Origin: Streptomyces sp. NBC_01754
GTDB taxonomy: Bacteria > Actinomycetota > Actinomycetes > Streptomycetales > Streptomycetaceae
Reading direction: 5' to 3'
DNA: 64,000 bases
NCBI RefSeq assembly: GCF_035918015.1
Contig: NZ_CP109132.1
Span: 7,378,001-7,442,000 of the forward strand
Position 1 is the stretch's first letter. Each line of letters starts with the position of its first letter. The position numbers were made by a program, and so were the translations under genes. Positions 60,170 to 64,000 of the stretch are shown piece after piece. The notes under the pieces are model-generated. The model did not search any database. It saw only the letters and a program-made list of their open reading frames with translations, and had not been told where the DNA came from.

Positions 60170-61710
60170 TGACCGCCACACCCCACGACACATCCCCGGA
60201 CACCGCCGGCCACGCCGTCCGCGTCCGCGGCGTCTCCCGCAACTTCGGCCCGGTCCGCGCCCTGCGCGACGTCTCCTTCGACGTCCCCGCAGGCGAGATC
60301 ACCGCACTGCTCGGGGAGAACGGTGCCGGCAAGTCGACCCTGCTGAAGATCCTGGCCGGCCTCCAGCCGCCCAGCGAAGGCAGCGTCACCGTCTTCGGCG
60401 AACAGGTCACCTCCTTCGAGCCGAGCACGATGCTCGACCGGCACGGAGTCGCGATCGTCCCCCAGGAACTGTCGCTGCTGCCCGACCGCACCGTGGCGGA
60501 GAACGTGCTCAGCGGCATCGAGCCGGGCCACCGCTGGTTCCCCTCCCGGCGCCGGATGCTGGAACGCACCACCGAACTCCTCGCCGAACTCGACCTAAGC
60601 CTGGACCCGAACGCCCCCGTCCGCACCCTGGACCTGGCCACCCAGCAACTCATCGTGGTCGCCCGCTCCGTCGCCCGGGGCTGCCGCGTACTGATCCTGG
60701 ACGAACCGACGGCGATGCTCACCCCCGCCGAGGCCGACCGGCTGTTCACCCTGATGGACAGACTCAAGACGGGCGGGACGACCATGCTCTACGTCTCGCA
60801 CCGCATGCCCGAGGTCTTCCGCCTGGCCGACCACATCCAGGTACTCCGCGACGGCACCCACGTCGCCTCCTGGCGCAGCACGGACACCACCCCCGACCAG
60901 GCGGTCGCCGCGATGGTCGGCCGCGAACTGGGCCAGTTCACCCGCCGCCCGGCCCAAGAGAGCCGGACGAACGCCGAACCCGCCCTGAAGGTAAGGGAAC
61001 TGAGCGGCAGACGACACCACGACGTCACCTTCGACCTGCGCCCCGGCGAAATCCTCGGCGTGGCCGGACTGCCCGACTCCGGCCGGGTGGAACTCCTGCA
61101 CAACCTCTTCGGAGCAGACCCCGGCACCGGCGGAACCGTGGAACTGCTCGGCACACCCTACGAACGGCGCAACCCCATCGCCAGTGTCGAACGCCGGCTC
61201 GCGTTCGTCCCCGGCGAGCGCCGCGCCCAGGGCCTGCTCACCACCATGAGCGTCGGCGAGAACGTCGGCGCGCTCACCACGAAGACGTTCAGCCGCCTCG
61301 GCCTCATCCGCCGCCGCGCCTTCGACTCGGCCGCGACCGAGCAGGCACAGCGGCTGAGGGTCAAGACGGCCACCACGAGCCAGCCCATCACCAGCCTGTC
61401 CGGCGGCAACCAGCAAAAGGCCGTACTGGGACGCTGGCTGGCGATCAACCCCGGAGTGCTCATCCTCGACGAACCCACACGCGGCGTGGACATCGGCGCC
61501 AAGGCGGAGATCTACGCACAACTGTCCGCGCTCGCCGAAAAGGGCCTGGCCATCCTCTGCTCCTCCTCCGACCTGCCCGAACTGCTCACCCTGACCGACC
61601 GGATCGCGGTGATGAGCCAGGGCCGCCTGGTGGCCCTCGTCGACACCGCCGAGGCCACCGAGGAGTCCGTCATGACCCTCGCCACCGGTGCGGTACCGGC
61701 CGCGGCCTGA
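60169..61710 (+). CDS. rbsA: Sugar ABC transporter ATPase (RbsA family, two domains)
   Basis: 513 residues, tandem ABC domains. First domain: Walker A GENGAGKST (about 46-54), a degenerate signature LDLATQQL, and Walker B VLILDEPT. Second domain: no proper Walker A (GLPDSGRVE), but a canonical LSGGNQQKAVLGRWL signature and LILDEPTRGVD. This asymmetry is normal for RbsA-type ATPases. It powers uptake by RbsB/RbsC. Confidence 0.9.
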   Translation: MTATPHDTSPDTAGHAVRVRGVSRNFGPVRALRDVSFDVPAGEITALLGENGAGKSTLLKILAGLQPPSEGSVTVFGEQVTSFEPSTMLDRHGVAIVPQELSLLPDRTVAENVLSGIEPGHRWFPSRRRMLERTTELLAELDLSLDPNAPVRTLDLATQQLIVVARSVARGCRVLILDEPTAMLTPAEADRLFTLMDRLKTGGTTMLYVSHRMPEVFRLADHIQVLRDGTHVASWRSTDTTPDQAVAAMVGRELGQFTRRPAQESRTNAEPALKVRELSGRRHHDVTFDLRPGEILGVAGLPDSGRVELLHNLFGADPGTGGTVELLGTPYERRNPIASVERRLAFVPGERRAQGLLTTMSVGENVGALTTKTFSRLGLIRRRAFDSAATEQAQRLRVKTATTSQPITSLSGGNQQKAVLGRWLAINPGVLILDEPTRGVDIGAKAEIYAQLSALAEKGLAILCSSSDLPELLTLTDRIAVMSQGRLVALVDTAEATEESVMTLATGAVPAAA

Positions 61711-61756
61711 CCACCCGGCCGCCCGGAAGCCCCGCACCAGCTGAAAGGAATCCACC

Positions 61757-62212
61757 ATGAAACGCTCCGGCATCCTCAACGCCGAACTGAGCGGACTCCT
61801 GGCCGAACTCGGCCACACCGACCTGCTGCTCGTCGTCGACGCCGGCTTCCCCGTGCCGCGCGACGCGCACCGTATCGACCTCGCCCTCGCCGAGAACCTG
61901 CCCGACCTGCGCACGGTGCTCGGCCTGATCGCCGACGAACTCGTCGTCGAGGGCGTGGTCCGGGCCGAAGACGTCCCCACCCACAACCCCCGGCTCGACA
62001 CCTGGCTGCATGAACGCTTCACCGACGCCGAGTTCACCACCCGCCCGCACACCGAGATGCTCGGGGACCTGGCCCGGCAGGCCAAGGCCGTCGTACGCAC
62101 CGGAGCCTTCGAACCCTGGGGCAACATCGGCCTGTACTGCGGCGTCGACGTCCCCCGGTGGTTCGGCGGCGAGGGCATCGTCGTACCCGAGCAGTACGCC
62201 TCCAAACTCTGA
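61757..62212 (+). CDS. rbsD: D-ribose pyranase (RbsD/FucU family)
   Basis: 151 residues. LLAELGHTDLLLVVDAGFPVP (about 13-33) holds the catalytic His20 and Asp, and the C-terminal GNIGLYCGVDVP is the family end motif. It catalyses interconversion of pyranose and furanose ring forms of ribose so that the kinase can act. AAAGGA precedes ATG 61757. Confidence 0.9.
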   Translation: MKRSGILNAELSGLLAELGHTDLLLVVDAGFPVPRDAHRIDLALAENLPDLRTVLGLIADELVVEGVVRAEDVPTHNPRLDTWLHERFTDAEFTTRPHTEMLGDLARQAKAVVRTGAFEPWGNIGLYCGVDVPRWFGGEGIVVPEQYASKL

Positions 62213-62328
62213 ACCGCCCCCGCCCGCCCGCCGGCCCCGCGCCGGCCCCGTCAGCGCGCGGCGGCCCCCACGGACCCCACCCGGCGGCCGGCCCCCTGCC
62301 GCCTTCGACCCTAGGGAGAACACCCCCC

Positions 62329-63045
62329 ATGTCCGAAACCACCACCGCCACCCCCACCGGACTCACCCTCACCCCGGCCGAGCTCGCCCCCTACATCCAG
62401 CACACCAAGATCGACCCGGACGCGACACGCGAGGAGATGATCGCCCACGCCCAGGAGGCCGCCACCCACGGCTTCAACGCCGCGATGGTGCCCGCCTCCT
62501 GGCTGCCCACCGTGGTCGCCGAACTCAGCGGCACCGGCGTGGAGATCGCCTCCGCCCTGGACTTCCCGACCGTCGGCGTCATGACCAGCGCCGGGAAGGC
62601 CGCCGAGGCCGCCGAGATCGCCCGGCTCGGCGCCACCCAGCTCGACATAGGCGTCCAGATCGGCTGGCTCAAGAGCGGACGCTACGACGACTTCCGCGAG
62701 GACATCGCAGGCGTCGTCCGCGCCTCGGGCCTGCCCGTTAAGGTCATGCTGGAACTGCCGCTGCTCACCGACCAGGAGAAGGAGGCCGCCGTCGAACTCG
62801 CCATGGAAGCAGGCGTCGCCTTCCTGAAGAACGCAAGCAGCGGACAGATCGAGACGGCGAGCCCCGCCAGCGTTCGCTACCTTGTGGACCGCGCGCGGGA
62901 CGGAGTCCGGGTGAAGGCGTCCGGCTCGATCAAGACCTACCGGCAGGGTCTTGAACTCCTGCGCGCCGGCGCCTCCCTGCTCGGGACCAGCGCCGGCCTG
63001 GCCATCATCACCGACACCGGTGACGAGGCGACCGTCAGCTACTGA
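62329..63045 (+). CDS. DeoC-family aldolase
   Basis: 238 residues, class I aldolase barrel. The Schiff-base lysine fits FLKNASSG (about 166) and the second lysine fits VKASGSIKT (about 195), with LDIGVQIGWLKSG upstream. DeoC splits 2-deoxyribose-5-phosphate to glyceraldehyde-3-phosphate and acetaldehyde. The active-site surroundings differ from canonical DeoC (KTSTGF), so another phosphorylated sugar may be the substrate. Last structural gene before a 15-bp hairpin. Confidence 0.8.
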   Translation: MSETTTATPTGLTLTPAELAPYIQHTKIDPDATREEMIAHAQEAATHGFNAAMVPASWLPTVVAELSGTGVEIASALDFPTVGVMTSAGKAAEAAEIARLGATQLDIGVQIGWLKSGRYDDFREDIAGVVRASGLPVKVMLELPLLTDQEKEAAVELAMEAGVAFLKNASSGQIETASPASVRYLVDRARDGVRVKASGSIKTYRQGLELLRAGASLLGTSAGLAIITDTGDEATVSY

Positions 63046-63057
63046 CCGCCCACCACC

Positions 63058-63094
63058 GCCGTACCCCGGCCGCCCGGCGCGGCCGGGGTACGGC
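63058..63094. terminator. 15-bp hairpin after the aldolase gene
   Basis: Arms 63058-63072 and 63080-63094 pair exactly around seven bases. It separates the catabolic operon from the regulator gene. Confidence 0.85.
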
Positions 63095-63154
63095 ACCCCC
63101 GTCCGGAGCGACACCCGTCCTCCGGAGAAACCGGACAAAGGAGATGCGACCACT

Positions 63155-63913
63155 GTGACGGCCGACAAAGGGGTACTCCCGGCCATCAAACGGGATGTCC
63201 CCACGGCGATCCACGTGCAGGTCTCGGAACACATCCGACTGCGTATCGCCAGCGGCGAATGGCCGGCGCACTACCGCCTCAAGAGCGAGCCGGAACTGGC
63301 TCAGGAATTCGGCGTCAGCCGCGGCACCCTGCGGCGCGCCCTGACCACGCTCATCGAGGAAGGCCTGCTACGACAGGTACGGGGACGCGGCACCTTCGTC
63401 ACCTCGACGACGATCGAACCCGCCATCGCCCAGAAGCTGAGCACCCTGTCCGAGGACTTCGCCAGCCAGGGCGTCGTCACCACCACCACGGTGCCCGAGT
63501 GCGCGCTGATCGTCCCGCCCCAGCCCGTCGCGGCCCTCCTGGACGTCGCCCCGGGCACCCAGGTACTGCGCCTGGTGCGTGTCCGCAGAACCGACCAGGG
63601 GCCGGTCGCCCTGCTCTTCAACTTCGTACGCACCGACCTCGCGCCCGGCATCGAAGAGGTGGACTTCACCTCCTCCAGCCTCTTCGGCGTCCTGGAGGGC
63701 ACCTACGGACTGAAGATCGCCACGGCCCGCCGCACCTTCAGCGCCGAGGCCGCCACCGCCGACGTCGCCACCGCCCTCGACCTGGGCGAGGGCGCCCCCG
63801 TGCAGTACCTCCAGCAGGTCACCTACCTCGCCGACGACCGGCCGGTGGAGTACTCCGACGTATGGATCCACAGCGGCCGGCTGCGGGTCACCTCGCTGCT
63901 GCTGCGCAGATGA
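63155..63913 (+). CDS. GntR/HutC-family transcriptional repressor
   Basis: 252 residues. N-terminal winged helix (about 12-80; HYRLKSEPELAQEFGVSRGTLRRAL and RGRGTFV) and C-terminal UTRA ligand domain (RLVRVRRTDQGPVALLFNF, QYLQQVTYLADDRPVEYSDVW). HutC-type regulators release DNA on binding a phosphosugar or similar ligand. It probably controls the ribose-type operon through the TGTCCAT repeats at 57017-57062. GTG 63155 has AAGGAG eleven bases upstream. The remaining bases to 64000 hold no recognisable gene. Confidence 0.87.
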   Translation: MTADKGVLPAIKRDVPTAIHVQVSEHIRLRIASGEWPAHYRLKSEPELAQEFGVSRGTLRRALTTLIEEGLLRQVRGRGTFVTSTTIEPAIAQKLSTLSEDFASQGVVTTTTVPECALIVPPQPVAALLDVAPGTQVLRLVRVRRTDQGPVALLFNFVRTDLAPGIEEVDFTSSSLFGVLEGTYGLKIATARRTFSAEAATADVATALDLGEGAPVQYLQQVTYLADDRPVEYSDVWIHSGRLRVTSLLLRR

Positions 63914-64000
63914 GCACCGCGAGCCGGCACCACACACGGGCACGAGCCACCGGACCGGGGCCGCACACCCGTGACGCACCCGGCCGGTGCCCTTGCATGT

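Noticed and set aside
1..64000. Enediyne polyketide synthase, tyrosine aminomutase (MIO), chromoprotein apoprotein
   Set aside because: These were looked for because of the enediyne markers. No ketosynthase DTACSSS-type motif, ASG-containing lyase or secreted apoprotein was found.
1..64000. CRISPR arrays, tRNA/rRNA genes, transposases, att sites
   Set aside because: No spaced repeats, cloverleaf-like segments or transposase motifs were noticed. The large 532-bp repeat contains an ordinary gene and no transposase.

Overview
The window is very GC-rich actinomycete DNA, most likely from Streptomyces or a close relative. Codons mostly end in G or C, GTG and TTG starts are common, and the cofactor logic is typical of the group (mycothiol-type isomerase folds, StrR and CGNR regulators). 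No rRNA, tRNA, CRISPR array or insertion sequence was seen.

Most of the window reads as part of an enediyne-type biosynthetic cluster. The key markers are an enediyne thioesterase of the CalE7/SgcE10 type (4830-5297), four SgcJ-like NTF2-fold proteins (53201-55175), a free-standing SgcC5-like condensation enzyme, an SgcC-like HpaB hydroxylase and two StrR+AraC regulator pairs. The enediyne polyketide synthase, its E3/E4/E5 partners and an apoprotein gene are not visible. They would have to lie outside the window, perhaps left of the truncated P450 at position 1.

Layout. 1-6.2 kb: P450 end, first AraC/StrR pair, GMC oxidoreductase pair, thioesterase, mycothiol-isomerase-like protein. 6.4-10.4 kb: ordinary genes (LysE exporter, phosphoesterase, CGNR regulator, AhpD-like protein, one hypothetical). 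10.7-14.6 kb: proline-dehydrogenase-like enzyme, XRE/TPR regulator and lone carrier protein, linked by a repeated TTGGCAA-type motif. 14.7-19.3 kb: SDR, nucleotidyltransferase, antiporter, SDR. 19.6-24.7 kb (minus strand): 2-hydroxyacid oxidase, racemase, HpgT aminotransferase, methyltransferase, isomerase-like protein. 24.8-30.6 kb (plus strand): A-PCP, MbtH, 4-hydroxymandelate synthase, condensation enzyme, halogenase. 30.7-36.9 kb: aldo/keto reductase, hydrolase, second StrR/AraC pair, sugar C-methyltransferase, thiol peroxidase. 37.2-43.4 kb (minus strand): UDP-glucose dehydrogenase, UDP-glucuronate-decarboxylase-like enzyme, alcohol dehydrogenase, FAD monooxygenase, glycosidase-like protein. 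43.9-52.9 kb: reductase, P450, hydroxylase, O-methyltransferase, glycosyltransferase, group D flavin monooxygenase, MFS exporter. 53.2-55.2 kb: SgcJ-like tandem array. 55.5-63.9 kb: TauE permease and a ribose-type uptake and catabolic operon, probably outside the cluster.

How the parts fit (inference). HmaS, an FAD-linked oxidase and HpgT would make 4-hydroxyphenylglycine (Hpg). The A domain carries an Hpg-like specificity code and would load Hpg on its PCP. The halogenase, hydroxylase and methyltransferases would modify the ring, and the condensation enzyme would attach it to the core. A second branch would make a UDP-pentose, C-methylate it and transfer it. Known enediynes with an aryl amino acid mostly use beta-tyrosine made by an aminomutase, so an Hpg-decorated enediyne is the main novelty suggested here.
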